Shown: positions 10,501 through 21,300, counted from the stretch's first letter. The stretch is 64,000 bases of DNA from Trametes villosa (GCA_002964805.2 PUDQ02000003.1:2604001-2668000), one strand, 5' to 3'. The notes: generated by a model from the letters alone, not told the origin. Made by a program: numbers and translations.

Positions 10501-11376
10501 GGACTACCAGACAAGATCATCTCCGATCGAGGACCCCAGTTTGTTTCCCACGTGTTCAGGGAACTTGGCAGACTTCTCAAGATCACCTTATCCCCGAGTA
10601 CTGCCTATCGTCCGCAGACGGACGGCCAATCCGAACGAACCAATCAAGAACTGGAAGTCTATCTCCGAATCTTCTGCGCAGGACGACCGGACACATGGGC
10701 ACGACACCTCATCGACGCAGAAGTCGCGCACAACCAACGCCTTCACTCAGCACGCAACGCCTCCCCGTTCTACCTCACCATGGGATACAACCCCACTCTC
10801 ATCCCGATCGCCTATCCGAAAACGAACGTACCCCTCGTGGAAGAACGCCTCACGGAACTTCAGAAAGCCCGAGATGAAGCCCTAGCCGCACACGAACTCG
10901 CACGACAAGTCATGCAGGACAGGATCACGGGAAGGTTCACACCATTCAAGCTGGGTCAGAAGGTATGGCTCGAAGGGAAGAATCTCCGACTATCCTATGC
11001 GTCCAGGAAACTCGCACCAAAACGAGAAGGTCCCTTCGAGATCACCGAAGTCCTCGGCCCGCTCAATTATCGGCTCAAGCTCCCACCAGCATGGAAGATC
11101 CACCCCGTGTTCCACGCATGTTTCCTCTCCCCCTATCACGAGAACGACACACATGGTCCAAACTACACGAGGCCTCCACCTGACGTGATCGACGAACAGG
11201 ACGAATATGAAATCGAGGCTATTGTTGGACATCGCAAGCAACGAGGCGGAATCCGTTACCATATCAAGTGGAAAGGATACTCCAGCGGAGAAAATACCTG
11301 GGAACCGGAAGACGCGCTGATTCCTCATGCCCCAGACATCCTGAAGGCCTATAAGAAGGCGAAGAAACTCCCCTAG
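7585..11376 (+). CDS. pol: Pol of the Ty3 chromovirus, about 1263 aa
   Basis: Made as Gag-Pol fusion by -1 frameshift; there is no ATG at the head of the frame. Domains in order: aspartic protease (LIDTGAQDSFID, about residue 46); reverse transcriptase (FSKLDLRSGYNN and the catalytic YMDDILIFS, about 480); RNase H (FYVESDASDFASGAVL, about 630); integrase with HHCC zinc finger (HPGKFKT to CAECQQNK) and the D-D-E core (TIDVITDLP, ISDRGPQF, then the Glu in TDGQSERTNQELE). A C-terminal chromodomain is present (YEIEAIVGHRKQ ... YHIKWKGYSSGENTWEP). A chromodomain usually directs integration to marked chromatin. All catalytic residues and the full length are present. Confidence 0.95.
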   Translation: MNSWRAPTSQPRTQVRAVIMANLSKQSMRIPIAITTDRTVEANALIDTGAQDSFIDYRYATKKKFKTQELQNPIQVRNADGTANQQGTIRKYVVLEIEAGGHQHLVRFLITSLGKEAIILGLPWLQRVNAEIDFNKGTLRVDPARVNLTIAEAIRTRYLPGQDKFTGRPIRNATITNEPSKNPPPPEEKVFAELPPLREPDDQPYDTDLVISYISRQPGHVTEWHGDLPKQGDALTQEQPDEEGERRNRRGPTIGRIHVAPHGTRFNYSMNLWIRAKINPAMAMAQQAHDKTQHEIPTPYQDYASVFEKKAAERFPSSRPWDHAIDLKPDFVPKDFKPYRLSPQEQKAADDFIDENLRKGYIRESKSPMASPLFFVGKKDGSLRPCQDYRYLNEGTIKNAYPLPLVSELVDKLQGAKIFSKLDLRSGYNNVRIKDGDQWKAAFKSHRGLFEPMVMFFGLCNSPATFQAMMNALFKDMIDEGWLVIYMDDILIFSRDKEEHEARTRRVLERLRDNDLYLKLDKCIFDAPEVEYLGMIIRENHVAMDLVKLKGIQDWKEPSDVKGVRSFLGFGNFYRRFIDHFAEIARPLHDLTRKDKKWEWSAACQQAFDELKKRFTSAPVLLMPDSAQPFYVESDASDFASGAVLRQRDLNGDLHPCAYLSKGFSEAERNYEIYDRELLGIVRALQEWRHYLLGAPHPVTILSDHKNLTYYRQAQRLNRRQARWLLFLSEFDIHLEHVPGKNMIQSDTLSRRHDLAPDKTKDNTDKVMLPDHLFLRLVDTELSTRFKEFATKDRVFQTIHQALATGTIPPIKSALSDWREEDGCIFFKNRCYVPADEQLRKDLIRQHHDTPAMGHPGKFKTLELLRRTYWWPGMHTMVSRFVEGCAECQQNKINTHPTVPPLQPIPATGVTRPWQQMTIDVITDLPDSDGKDSVMTMVDHGLTKGAIFATCNKTIDAEGTARIIYVNVYRRFGLPDKIISDRGPQFVSHVFRELGRLLKITLSPSTAYRPQTDGQSERTNQELEVYLRIFCAGRPDTWARHLIDAEVAHNQRLHSARNASPFYLTMGYNPTLIPIAYPKTNVPLVEERLTELQKARDEALAAHELARQVMQDRITGRFTPFKLGQKVWLEGKNLRLSYASRKLAPKREGPFEITEVLGPLNYRLKLPPAWKIHPVFHACFLSPYHENDTHGPNYTRPPPDVIDEQDEYEIEAIVGHRKQRGGIRYHIKWKGYSSGENTWEPEDALIPHAPDILKAYKKAKKLP

Positions 11377-11385
11377 ACCAGCAAC

Positions 11386-11550
11386 ATGCTCTTCCTCTTC
11401 GTCGTCTTCTGCCTCTTCATCCTCCTCCTCTTCTCCCTCACCCTCATCACCATTGCCTACATCCTCCGCGAATTCTCCCGCCAACTCCTCGAACGAACCC
11501 TCTGCTCCCGCGACGTCCCCAAGAAGGACGACAACAACGGATGGAACTAG
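11386..11550 (+). CDS. Extra ORF a: 54-aa single-pass membrane protein
   Basis: The ATG lies 9 nt after the pol stop. Residues 2-28 are almost purely Leu/Phe/Val/Ile (a strong membrane segment or signal anchor), followed by a polar, charged tail. Nearly every codon ends in C, the same third-base bias as gag and pol, which argues for a real frame rather than chance. Its TAG stop overlaps the start of ORF b (ATGGAACTAG). The frame resumes after that TAG into ORF c, so stop readthrough is an alternative to separate translation. No known family is recognised. Confidence 0.55.
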   Translation: MLFLFVVFCLFILLLFSLTLITIAYILREFSRQLLERTLCSRDVPKKDDNNGWN

Positions 11551-11729
11551 TCCTTGTTGCCGCCATCGCCGTCATCATCGCCTCCATCATCGCCCTCGCC
11601 GTCATTATCTCCATCTCCCTTTTCTATGTCCATCTCCTCCAACACGCCCTCGAATTCCGTGACCCCCTCGACCCGTCTTCCATCGACAACACTGCCGCCA
11701 GCAACGACCATGGGGCCACCACTCTATAG
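11541..11729 (+). CDS. Extra ORF b: 62-aa single-pass membrane protein
   Basis: Overlaps ORF a by 10 nt and ORF c by 20 nt. Residues 3-31 form a long Ala/Ile/Val/Leu membrane segment; the rest is a short polar tail with an Asp/Asn-rich end. C-ending codons dominate (GCC ATC GCC GTC ATC), whereas the competing frame through the same DNA is a Pro/Ser-rich low-complexity shadow. This supports b as the coding frame in this stretch. The position after pol is where env-like genes sit in other LTR elements, but no similarity to an envelope protein is seen. Confidence 0.55.
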   Translation: MELVLVAAIAVIIASIIALAVIISISLFYVHLLQHALEFRDPLDPSSIDNTAASNDHGATTL

Positions 11730-12663
11730 TCGCAGGATGACCATCCTCGAAGAACAGGAGGATCCAACCGTCCCAGCCGGTCCTTGGGCCGTAATCGACG
11801 GCGGCTTCCTCGACCCTTTCGCCGACGTAATCGTCGAAGACGACTCATCCGCATCCTCTGACGAAGGGATCGACCATCCCGACGACCGACTAGAGGACGA
11901 GGGAGCGGAACTCTTCATGTCCACCTACGCATCTTGGGTCGTCGACCTCAATCAAAGGGTGAACATCGTCGACGACACCCTCGCCGAACATAACCCGAAC
12001 CTTTTCGTTCTCATTTCTCAAGAGCTGTTCCAGCGCTTCGCTCTTCGAAGCCTCCGTAGCGCGCTCAGCCGACTCGGAGAACAAGGAGGACCGCGGTTTA
12101 TCCAAGGAGCCCGACACGACATCAACCGCGCCATCAACGACCTCTTAGAAGCCCGAGAGAACTTCGGCATCATTTTCGCAAACTCGGCGAATCGACACTT
12201 CCTCCAGCGCCAGTTCTCCCACATGATCCCCGGGATCGGGACACCGGATCCGCGCGGCCCTGCCGGACCACGTCGTCGTCGGCGCACCCCTTCGCCGGAC
12301 ACCCGGTCTACAAGGTCTCGCTTCAATTCAGACGAAGAAAACCACCCGCCGCCTCGACCAATGACTCCCCATCCGAGCCAACGAGGAAACCCGCGACCTG
12401 TCGAAGCGCCACCCCTCTTCGTCCGTCCTCCCCTGGAAGAACGCCTGCGCTCTGCAGCACCCTCTCCCGACGCAACCCTTGTCGAGTCCCAGTTCTTCGC
12501 GCCCGCCATGGAGTATTGTCTGTTCTGCCCAGCGGTTGGACACAGCTCCGAAGCATGCCCCTTCTACGCCACGGAAGCGGGATCTTCGTCCACTCTCGAC
12601 AACTTCGAGATCGTCACGAGCGACGAACTCCTCTACCCTGACGAAGGGAATGGCGAGTCGTGA
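11710..12663 (+). CDS. Extra ORF c: 317-aa protein with C-terminal zinc knuckle
   Basis: The start is taken at 11710 (Met-Gly-Pro-Pro), inside the end of ORF b; the same frame is open back to 11551. The N-terminal third is acidic, the middle is helical (about residues 70-170, rich in Leu/Phe/Arg), and a basic Arg/Pro/Ser linker follows. Near the C-terminus is CLFCPAVGHSSEAC, which has the C-x2-C-x4-H-x4-C spacing of a retroviral zinc knuckle. This would be a second nucleic-acid-binding protein besides Gag. The stop lies 35 nt before the 3' LTR. Function unknown. Confidence 0.65.
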   Translation: MGPPLYSRRMTILEEQEDPTVPAGPWAVIDGGFLDPFADVIVEDDSSASSDEGIDHPDDRLEDEGAELFMSTYASWVVDLNQRVNIVDDTLAEHNPNLFVLISQELFQRFALRSLRSALSRLGEQGGPRFIQGARHDINRAINDLLEARENFGIIFANSANRHFLQRQFSHMIPGIGTPDPRGPAGPRRRRRTPSPDTRSTRSRFNSDEENHPPPRPMTPHPSQRGNPRPVEAPPLFVRPPLEERLRSAAPSPDATLVESQFFAPAMEYCLFCPAVGHSSEACPFYATEAGSSSTLDNFEIVTSDELLYPDEGNGES

Positions 12664-12698
12664 AGTCGAGGACGACTTCAACCCTAGACGGAGGGTTA

Positions 12699-13079
12699 TG
12701 TTACAACGGTACGATCGGATCGGACCCGGACTCTGTTCCCGCCTCGTGTTCCCCTCATGCTTACCTCGTGTTACTGATGTGGATGGACTTCGTGCGGATA
12801 CGGTGCAGCTACGTTGAGGCAGTGCCTCATGGTTACCTTATGTACAACACGAGGCTACGCCTCATGGATACGGCCCTGTTACCTACAGACTCGCCTCCCC
12901 TGATACGCGCTGTTACCTCATGGCTTGCATGTATATATGTACCAGTGGAGAGCTGAGGATGTCCCTCAGCTCGACCTAGTTATCTATCACCTTCGAACCC
13001 CAGAACTCGAGGCTCACTCCCTGCTCGTTAGACCCTTGCACCTGAACGTTACTACGACCCCCTAGGTGTCGTCTTAACA
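12699..13079 (+). repeat. 3' LTR of the Ty3 element
   Basis: 381 bp, nearly identical to 5575-5954. It is preceded by a short purine run (GACGGAGGG) that may serve as the polypurine tract. Here the start-site hairpin is perfect: GAGCTGAGG/CCTCAGCTC. Confidence 0.95.
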
Positions 13080-13518
13080 GCGGGATCTTCGAGCTGCAGG
13101 CCGCGCGATCGACTCCAGCGGTCATGAAGCGAAGCGCCGACGCGCTCAAGTCGCGCATACCATCGCCGTCGCCGCGCAGCACGCTCGCGAGCAGAAGGAG
13201 AGGCAGGAGAGGGCGGATGCAGCCATGGCCAAGATCAGCGCAACCGTGCTGATCCTGGACTTCGAAGCACTTAGGAGCCTCAAAGTTGCGAGCCTGGATG
13301 AGCAGCTAGACGCATTTCGGAAGCGGGAGATGGATCCAATGGTTCCGGCGAAGTCTACGCTGAGACGCAAGCAAGACAAGGTGGAGGTCCTGGCGATGGC
13401 CATCGTGCGCTACCGCGCGCGCGCAGGCGAGGGAGCGTGGGTGTCAGAAGCTCAAGAAGTTGGCTATATGCGGCAATTGTTCCCCCGCACTGATGCCGCT
13501 GGGAGCGCGTCTTCATGA

Positions 13519-14335
13519 ATACATCCTGACCTCTTCGTTGTGTGTTTCCGTGCCTTCCAACGTGTCATACCAGAGTACAGTAGCGATTGCATTTCGTATA
13601 CGGTACGTTCGCGACTTCAGCCACATTAACTAGCGCCCGGCGCGCGCGCGCACGCGCCTAATTTATCGCGAGCTCGCGATGCCCATCTTTACTCCGGGCG
13701 TCTGGTGACTAAGCGGGCCACAGCCTCTGCAGGCGTTGCCTCTCCCCACTGATGGATCGCGTCAACTTGGTGTGCGCCGAGACTCTGACTCGAAGGATGA
13801 GCGAGTTGGGCGTCTAAACGACCTTCCTTTTCCTGACCACCATGTTCCACCCAACAAACGACGGTTCACCATGCTGGCTCGATTCTAAGCCCTGAGGCTC
13901 AGCTTTCTGTATATTATTACTTTGAAATGAAGAGATTTCAGACCGCCTTGCGAACAAACAAACAAGCTCACGCTGTACCTGCGTTAGGGACGACTCGGAC
14001 ACTAGTTCACGACTCAAGCATTGCGCCGCACGCCCGCCGCCGTATCGACCAAGAGATTCAAGACCTACTGGCCAACGAATGATCTATGTGCATTTACCGG
14101 GTAGCTCACTTTCAGGGATATCACGGCTTCGAGTCGTTAAATCTGGAAGACTGCGCGACCTGAATCAAGGCGTTGTAAGTCCCCCGACTAGCTGCTTCCT
14201 AAGTTCTTTCTCCGCCCCTATCCCAGCCCTGTTGGAATTTTCTGAGTTAGACTCCCTTCAGAAGAGCTAGCTGATTGGGTTCTGGACCCCTCCTCTGCTT
14301 ACCTGGTGCCGCGGACTAAATGTCCGACCAATATT
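13519..14335. other. Intergenic, no gene seen
   Basis: AT-richer than its surroundings, with a short alternating CG/GC run near 13640. No exon chain or repeat boundary could be supported. Confidence 0.5.
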
Positions 14336-15089
14336 GTCAGCCACTTGTTCGCTTAAACAAGCGCCCGACGTTCGCCGCCGCCGGTCAGCCTCTCCCCGTC
14401 CGAGTTTATCAACTGTCCTCCTCGCCCGCTCCCTCCTTCTTCATTTCTCCTTCCTCCCACCACACCTCCCCCAACCCCGAGTGCGATGCACACTCGGGCA
14501 GCTGCGCCATGGCCGAGGTGCGGGCGTGGCACGAACAACGACCTATCCCCGCCAGTACGGTAAGTAGTCCCGAGTTCTCCCAGCCTCACTCGCAGTTTAA
14601 GACGTGTGCTGAGGCGAAGGTGCCCGGCACAGGCGCGATGTTGTGGACATATACTATAGACAAGTGTCCTGGAAGACGAGCATCGCCTGTGGAGCTCAGG
14701 GCCCCGCGCTGGACCCTTCGGGGAGGGGGGTCCACCGTGGATGCGTTGACCACCCGCCTGTGGGGTAAGTACTTGCATCCCTCGTCGAGTCACTCAATTC
14801 TAACGTCCCTCGTAGGACTTCTGACCTTTGCCCCCCTTCCGTAACAGCTGCCCCTCCATGGACCGCGGACCGTCGAGGACGAGGAGAAGACCTTCCTGTG
14901 GCGCGATGGATCAAGACAACGACAGGGCGGCCTTGAAGGGTGTTATCTCCGCTAACGCGGAGCAGGTACGTATCTCCTGCCAGGGGATGAGGCAGAGGCT
15001 GGGGTATATCTTGGGGACAGCGCAGGCCTCATCGTGGCCCCCGGGTCCAGTACCCGCCGCTGAGCGGCGGGGAAGCTAACTGCGCTCAG
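14336..15089 (+). repeat. R repeat, copy 1
   Basis: Begins GTCAGCCAC and ends GCTAACTGCGCTCAG. Contains the invariant stem-loop CCGAGTG-CGATGCA-CACTCGG, then GCGCCATGGCC, the CCACCGTGGA block, and a GTAAGTACTTGCA...CTAAC...CGTAG intron-like segment. This is the only copy not next to a DUF6534 gene; it lies just past the 3' end of the ABC transporter, on the opposite strand. It shows more changes than the others in its 3' third. Confidence 0.85.
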
Positions 15090-15319
15090 GTAATAAGCTC
15101 TTTTCTACACCGTCGTTTCGTACACATTCTAGCTCGCGGATGTAGCTGGTAGTACTCGGATTTGTGTCTCTTTGCTGTAGTCATGGCGCAATCTATGGAA
15201 CGCTTCAGGTCGCACGCACTGAGTGATCACGCGAAACGTCGATCGACATGTACCAGAGCCGAAGTGCAAGTATAGTAGTCCATGTTCACACTCTCACAGT
15301 ACTCGGGCCCTCTCTCGAG

Positions 15320-18300
15320 TTACGACGACGACGCACCCGTCGCCATCGCGTAGAGCTTCTCACGATCCCCGCTTTCGTCCACCAGGGCGCGGAGCATGCC
15401 CTTTTCGTTCTTGAGCAGCTCGCTGGGCTTTCCAAACTCGACCTGCATCAATCAGGAACGTCAGTAGTGCCCAAAGGCGTGTAGCTCAGTGCGAGTACTT
15501 ACGATGCGTCCGGCGTCAAGAACCATCTGCAGAACATGTCAGCAAACTGGGAGTCGCTAGGGGCACAGGAGCAGTAACGCACGATCTTGTCGGCGTCCAT
15601 GATCGTCTGCAAGCGGTGTGCGACGGTCAGGAGGGTCACGTCCTTCCCTAGCTCTGTGCGAAGGTAGGTCTGGATGATAGCGTCCGTTTGATAGTCTGCC
15701 CGAGGTGTCAGCTCTTCCGAAGATGTAGGCATAAAAGCGTCTGGATTGACGAACCGATCGCAGATGTGGCTGACGAGGAACGCATTAGCGTCAGAGCTGA
15801 CTTTCGAGGCTGCTAGGAGATGTACCTTCATCGAGGATGAGCAGCTTGCTCTTGCGCACGATCGCGCGCGCCAGTGCCAGGATCTGCCGCTGTCCGACAG
15901 ACAGATTCGCGCCACCACCAGAGATCTCGGTGTCGAGCGTGATGCGGGACTGGTCGCCTTCTTCTTGGAGGTTGAAGAGGCCGGCGGAACGGAGCGCGTC
16001 GTTGAGGACGACGTCTTCATGCTCTGAGAACGGGTCAAGGTTCTGGCGCAGGGTGCCGCTGAGCAACTCCGGCTGCGAGGTGCTCGTTAATGCGAAGACT
16101 GGGGAAAGGGGAAGATACGGAGACGCACGACTTGCGGGATGATGGTGATGTTGGAGCGCAGGGCGTCGAGGTTGAGCTTTTCGGTATCAAGCCCGTCGTA
16201 GAGAACGGTGCCCTCAGTAAGGATGGACCGCAGGAGCGCGAGGGTCAGGGAACTCTACGATGCATTGGTCAGGTGTATGCGCAGCGCTTCGTGTTCATTC
16301 GAAGGACATACCTTGCCACTTCCAGTGCGCCCAACGATGCCCACGCGCTCCCCAGACGCCACCTCGAACGAAATATCGTGCAGGACCTTCGGGCCATCCT
16401 ACAAATATCGTCAGACGTGAACGCATGTGAGAAATTCAGAGTTGAACTTACAGGGGAGTAGCGGGCGGAGAGTTTCTCGACTACGAGGGCTCCGCTAGCC
16501 GGCCAGTACGCGGGAGGTACACCATTGGGCGATGGCTTCGGCTCTTGCTCTATGGACAGGTACTGTTGTATGCGCTCCAAGCTGGGGGAAAAATTCGTCA
16601 GTATGGGTAATCGCGTCGCTAGTTCTTTCCCGAACCTGTTGCCTGCGAACGGAGAGATCAATTAGTGGCAGTTTTTGATCTGGGAATCGACACGCACCAT
16701 TGATCTCGAACACGTTGAAAGTCCTGATTACTGCGAAGATGATTGCGCTGAAAGCCGCTGCAGTATCATGTCAGGCCGGCGGCGGAGGCGTGCAGGATCG
16801 CTGAAACAAACGTACTGGCCATGTTGAGCGAGAACCCGGTGTCGGATGCGCTCAGCTTGGAGGCGTAAACGAGATACACTGCGAGACTGCTCGCGTAGAC
16901 GGTTCCAATAAAGTCCATGCGGGCAGAGATCCACCTGCACCGCGATGGTTCAGCACTCGTGAAAGCGTGCGCGTCGGTGGAACCCACCTGTTGAAGTTCT
17001 CGTGCATGATGAACACCCTGCTGTACTTGTCGACGCGCCGGAACAGCTCCTGTTTGAACGCCTCTTGAGCACCGTACGCTCTGATAGATGCTATACAATA
17101 GGGTTTTAGTCTGCGCTTCTGGCGTTGAGGACGAGGACGAAGGCACTTACTGATCCCGCTGATCGCTGCGCTGAAATGCCCAAGCACGGGTGCCTTCGCG
17201 TTGCTCATCTCCCGCTTTGTCGACAGCTGTCCCTTCATGTACACGCTCCCGAGGAGACCGCCAAGTGCTGCGACCGCAATAGAAGGGATGATGAAGATCG
17301 GGGAGAAGAGAACCACGGCGACGACTTTGAGGATCATGATCACGGTCCTTTCCACGATCATCTGCGTAGATCCTTGGATGCCGTTGTCCACTGCGCGAGA
17401 GCGCCTGGTGTGTAAGCGGCGAGACAGAGAAGAGGCGAACAGTCGCACTTGCCTGTCTGTATGTCTTCGGTGCAGCGTGCAACGATGCGCGCGGTCGGGG
17501 TTCTATCCAACCATCTGTAAAAGGCAGCGTCAGGGAAGGTGTGTAAGCATACGGTGGACGGCTTGACCTGAGCGTAGTCCCGAGGACGGAGCGAATGAGC
17601 TTCTGGTGTACAATCCTTGACGCCTTGATGCTGCCGTAGAGGAACCAGATGACAAAGAATACTGCTATGACCATACTGACGACAATCATGGCCGAATACC
17701 TGGTCAGGTAACTACTCGGTGTGAGCACTGATCGATATTTAGAGCTGTCGAGACAGAAAACTCACTGCCGCAGGGAGACCTCGCTTGCTGGATGTAGCTC
17801 ATACTGCGACGCCCAGTAGCCGAGGTACCAGGCCTAGCACGAGCCATAGTGTGAGAATTGTTGTTGTGAATGCGTATTGCGGGTTGATACTGACCTGAGC
17901 GTTGATGATGATGTGGTGAATAACATGCCCGGAAACGTAGACGGCCCAGAATAAGGCTGGGCGGCTCGATGTGTTGTTCAGATATAACTTGACTATCGGA
18001 AGATGTCAGTGAGATAGAGCGAGAAATGAGCGAAGTACGTACGAGCGGACCATCCCACGTGGCCGTCTTCCATCTCTTCGGCGACTACAAGCTTCCCGGC
18101 GGCTTGCTTAGCTACTATGTCCTCGGGTTTATCCGCGTCGACTTCGTGTTCCGCCTTTTCCAAAACCTCGCGTTCTTGCCTGACTTCTTTCACGAGGTTC
18201 GAGTCGTGCTGGAGGACGCTGTCGAGAGAGCCTTGACTCAAGATGCGCCCATCCGAACCCATGTCGACGACGAAGTCTGCGATCGGGCTGACCATAGCGA

Positions 18301-21300
18301 TGTTGTGCGTCTGACCACGCGAATGCGTTCGTGAGGATTCGGAGCGATGCGGGAAGGTCGAGCACATACGACTAGAATGACGGTGCGTCCTTGGAGAAGG
18401 TCGCCCTTGAGACACTTCTCCATGACCCATTTGGCGGTATGAACGTCTAGGGCGGCGAATATCTGGAGGCCCGGAGGCGGTCAGCCTCGCATACAAGCGG
18501 CCGGGCGGGAGCAGCTCACATCATCGAGAAGAACAGTCTCTGCGGTAGAGTATACTGCGCGAGCGAGCGTGATTCGGGCCTGTAGACGATCAGCATCTGC
18601 GTTACCACCGCTCAATCCAGGCATACCTTTTGTCCGCCACTACACGCGCACAGTCAGCACCTTATTCGTCGATCACGGAGCTCGCGTACGTACCTCAGTG
18701 TAATACCCTTCTCGCCAACTTCAGTGTGATCTCCAACCTCGAAGAGGCTCAGGTCGCGGTTCAGGGCGCATTGGTCGAGGACTGTGGTTGTCGCGGTCAT
18801 TTCAGAGCTAATGAGTATATCGGAGGAGGGAGTGAGGTACCTTTGCTATAGCGAACTGGGTCGTACAAGGCTCCGAAAAGGATGTTGTTCTGACGGATAG
18901 TCAGACGGCACGACTCCACGGAGAGCGTCCTAACAGCGACATACCCTGATTGTGTCGTTCTGTACCCAGGACTCTTGGGCTGCGTACGCAATACCGCCCT
19001 CTCTCGGCAGGCTCACAAACGAGTCCGGGCCTGTCGGGATATAGTGCAGCTCGCCTGCAAGAGAGCAATCCTAGGTGAGCCTTGAATGAGGCAAAACATA
19101 GGTCAATTGCGCGACTTACCGAGCAGCGCCATGAGGAGCGACGTCTTCCCGGATCCAGTGTGTCCGACGATCAGGTTGATCTTGCTCTTCTGGAAGAGCA
19201 GCTCCTCGTCTATGTTGAGCGTGAACCTCCGTGTACGCGTGCCGCCCGGAGTACGCGAGGGCGCTGTGTCGTTGGACCAGGTGAACGAGGCGTGGCGGAT
19301 GCCGATGACGCCTTCACGGTCTTCCGGGACAGCGTTGGACCAGAGCTCAGTGCCTACGACATCCTTGTCTACTGCGAACTCGTCGATGAGCTCCGTCTAT
19401 CGAGAAGTCAGGGATTGTTGCTACTGCCAATAGAACGATGAGCTTACATCCCACAAGAAGTCAGAGATACGAGTTAAGGAGACGGAAGCTGGTTCGGGCT
19501 GTCAGCGTCATACAGTGTGTTGCTCGGACACCAGGCAGACCTTGCATGACTTGAGGCAGGATGTAGAAGAACGAATGCATGGCGCTCCGGAGCATATCGA
19601 ACACTGCGCTGTTGTATGAGCGGGCAGATTACATACAGTCAGCGTCGAGGGAATGCTTACCTGTCATGGAGGAGAACACCACCGACGCTACATGCGAGTG
19701 AGAACGAGGGAGTCAGGTATGGAGTCGCAGACTTACCGGTCAGTTCTTTCTTCATGATGACCGTCTAAGGAATAATTAGTACGACCATGCGATAGATGTA
19801 GACGTGAAGCTACTTGCGTATGTGAAAAACGTCGCCAACATAACGAAGTAGGGTAGCGCGTAACTATTCGCGCCGAGACGTCAGTGCCTCCTTGTCCTTG
19901 ATAAGCTGATTAGGAAAACGGCGTACTTGCACAGATTGATGCAGGAGGTCAGCAGCTTGGTCCTGCGAACTAAGAGTAGCTCCGCTTCGCGCTTCTCGTC
20001 GAGCTGCTTGGCGGTGCGGTCCTCCCACCCGAACAATTTGATCATGCGGATGACGTTCATCACTTCGCACGCAGGCGTTGAGTAAGAATTCGTCTCCAGC
20101 TCCAGCAACAGACGGCCACTCACTCTCGGTAACTGCTTGAACGCGCAAGTCCGTCTTCGCGGGCGTCAGAATAGAGCGTGCAGACAAACGCGAGTGTCCG
20201 TATACGTACATGCTTCATTTTCGCGACTTGAACGCCCTCTACGCTCTTGGCCAAGTAACCGGGAAGCGGCAGCATACACACCATGAGGGCGATTCCGACG
20301 ATAGCGCTGCGCACGGCTAGTCAGCAACGAATCTGAAGTAGAGCATAGTTAGCTCGGATGCAGCCTACCTCCACCCGAGGACGTTGTACAGGAAGACGGT
20401 GCAGAGCACAACTTGAAGAGGCCACTCAACAACTAGATTCGTACCGCGCCTGTAAGCCTCAGGGCCTGAGAAAACCCGTAACACGAAGACGCACCAAAGA
20501 ACACTACGAACTGGCTCAGATCGTCGAGCGTCTGTAGATCGCCCGACACCATGTTGTTGATTCGTCCGATCAGAGGGGAGCCACCCTTCGAATCGTCCAC
20601 ACTGTCGCTTGGAGCTGCCGCCCGAGCTGCCTTCCCCTTCCCTTTTGCCGGGGCATCTGCACTGACGCCATCCACATCGGCGCCATCGGTCTGCGTCGTT
20701 GGGACCGGCGACTCTAAGATTGAGGCAGCGGAGTCCTCGAGCTGTTCTTCAGCAATGCGGCCGGCATCAGCAGAAGCAGCACCCGTCTTCAGGCGGATGC
20801 GCAAGGCATGCTCGAAGACCAGATCCGTAAGCACCGCTTGTACGCGGATCGTGATACGAGTCTAAACCGCGCCGCGGCGTTCGGGACATGGTAAGTCGAG
20901 ACGTCAAGGGAAGAGCGGAGCTGCTTACGTGGTTGAAGATAAACCACTGAATCAGTGCGTCGTTCAGTGCGCTGCCGACAAAAAAGAGTGCAATCCAGAA
21001 CCAGGGTCGTATCTGGGCACCAGCTCCGCCCGTCTCCATGTACCTGTGACAGTCGCCAGCGCTGTTAATCAAACTCCCCAGCAGAAAGAGGCCGGTCAGA
21101 GCGTACGTGAGTAGTTGCTTGATGCTAATCGGCGCCGCAAAGGACGTGCACGCCTAAATAAGTGGTGTCAGTCAGAGCCTCGCGAACACGGCGACCGATA
21201 TGCTGTTGAACTAACCAGTAAAGTGTCAAGGACAGCCAGATTGCAAAATTGCGCCCCTAGCACAGATGAGTAAGCCGCCACCTATCTGGCCTAGAAGCGT

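Larger units (their letters stand above)
5575..13079 (+). mobile_element. Complete Ty3/gypsy chromovirus with extra 3' ORFs
   Basis: The element is 7505 bp and runs from TGTTAC to TTAACA. It is flanked by GCGGG at 5570-5574 and 13080-13084, a 5-bp target-site duplication. The order is LTR, PBS, gag, pol (protease, RT, RNase H, integrase, chromodomain), three small extra frames, LTR. The two LTRs differ at only about two sites (one substitution in CTCAG[T/C]TCGACC and one C insertion before the 3' end), and no ORF is broken, so the insertion is very recent and the copy may be active. It lies in the last third of the KDZ-like gene in the same orientation. Confidence 0.95.
3198..13518 (+). pseudogene. 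KDZ-like multicopy agaricomycete gene, split by an LTR retrotransposon
   Basis: Three coding blocks join in one frame. Exon 1 (3198-3855, open from 3147, true start not resolved) is an Arg/Glu-rich coiled coil. A 54-nt intron (3856-3909, GTACGT...ATCAG) leads to 3910-5574. After removal of the retrotransposon and one copy of its 5-bp duplication, the frame continues from 13085 to TGA at 13516-13518, giving about 918 codons. Exon 2 has the motifs SGDATTNR, CAMHKDLN, NTRYGS and NDHNEG. These mark a large unannotated family in agaricomycete genomes that I recall as transposase-like and related in style to KDZ elements; the function is not proven. No other stop or frameshift is seen, so the copy was probably intact until the insertion. 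No terminal inverted repeats were found around it. Confidence 0.8.

Noticed and set aside
11554..11709. Ser/Pro-rich N-terminal extension of ORF c
   Set aside because: Low-complexity shadow of the hydrophobic ORF b; codon bias favours ORF b in this stretch.
15797..15829. [14 protein letters not shown] as the real NBD2 Walker B ending
   Set aside because: Reads into an intron; splicing to the 15-nt microexon gives the conserved LDEATSAID.
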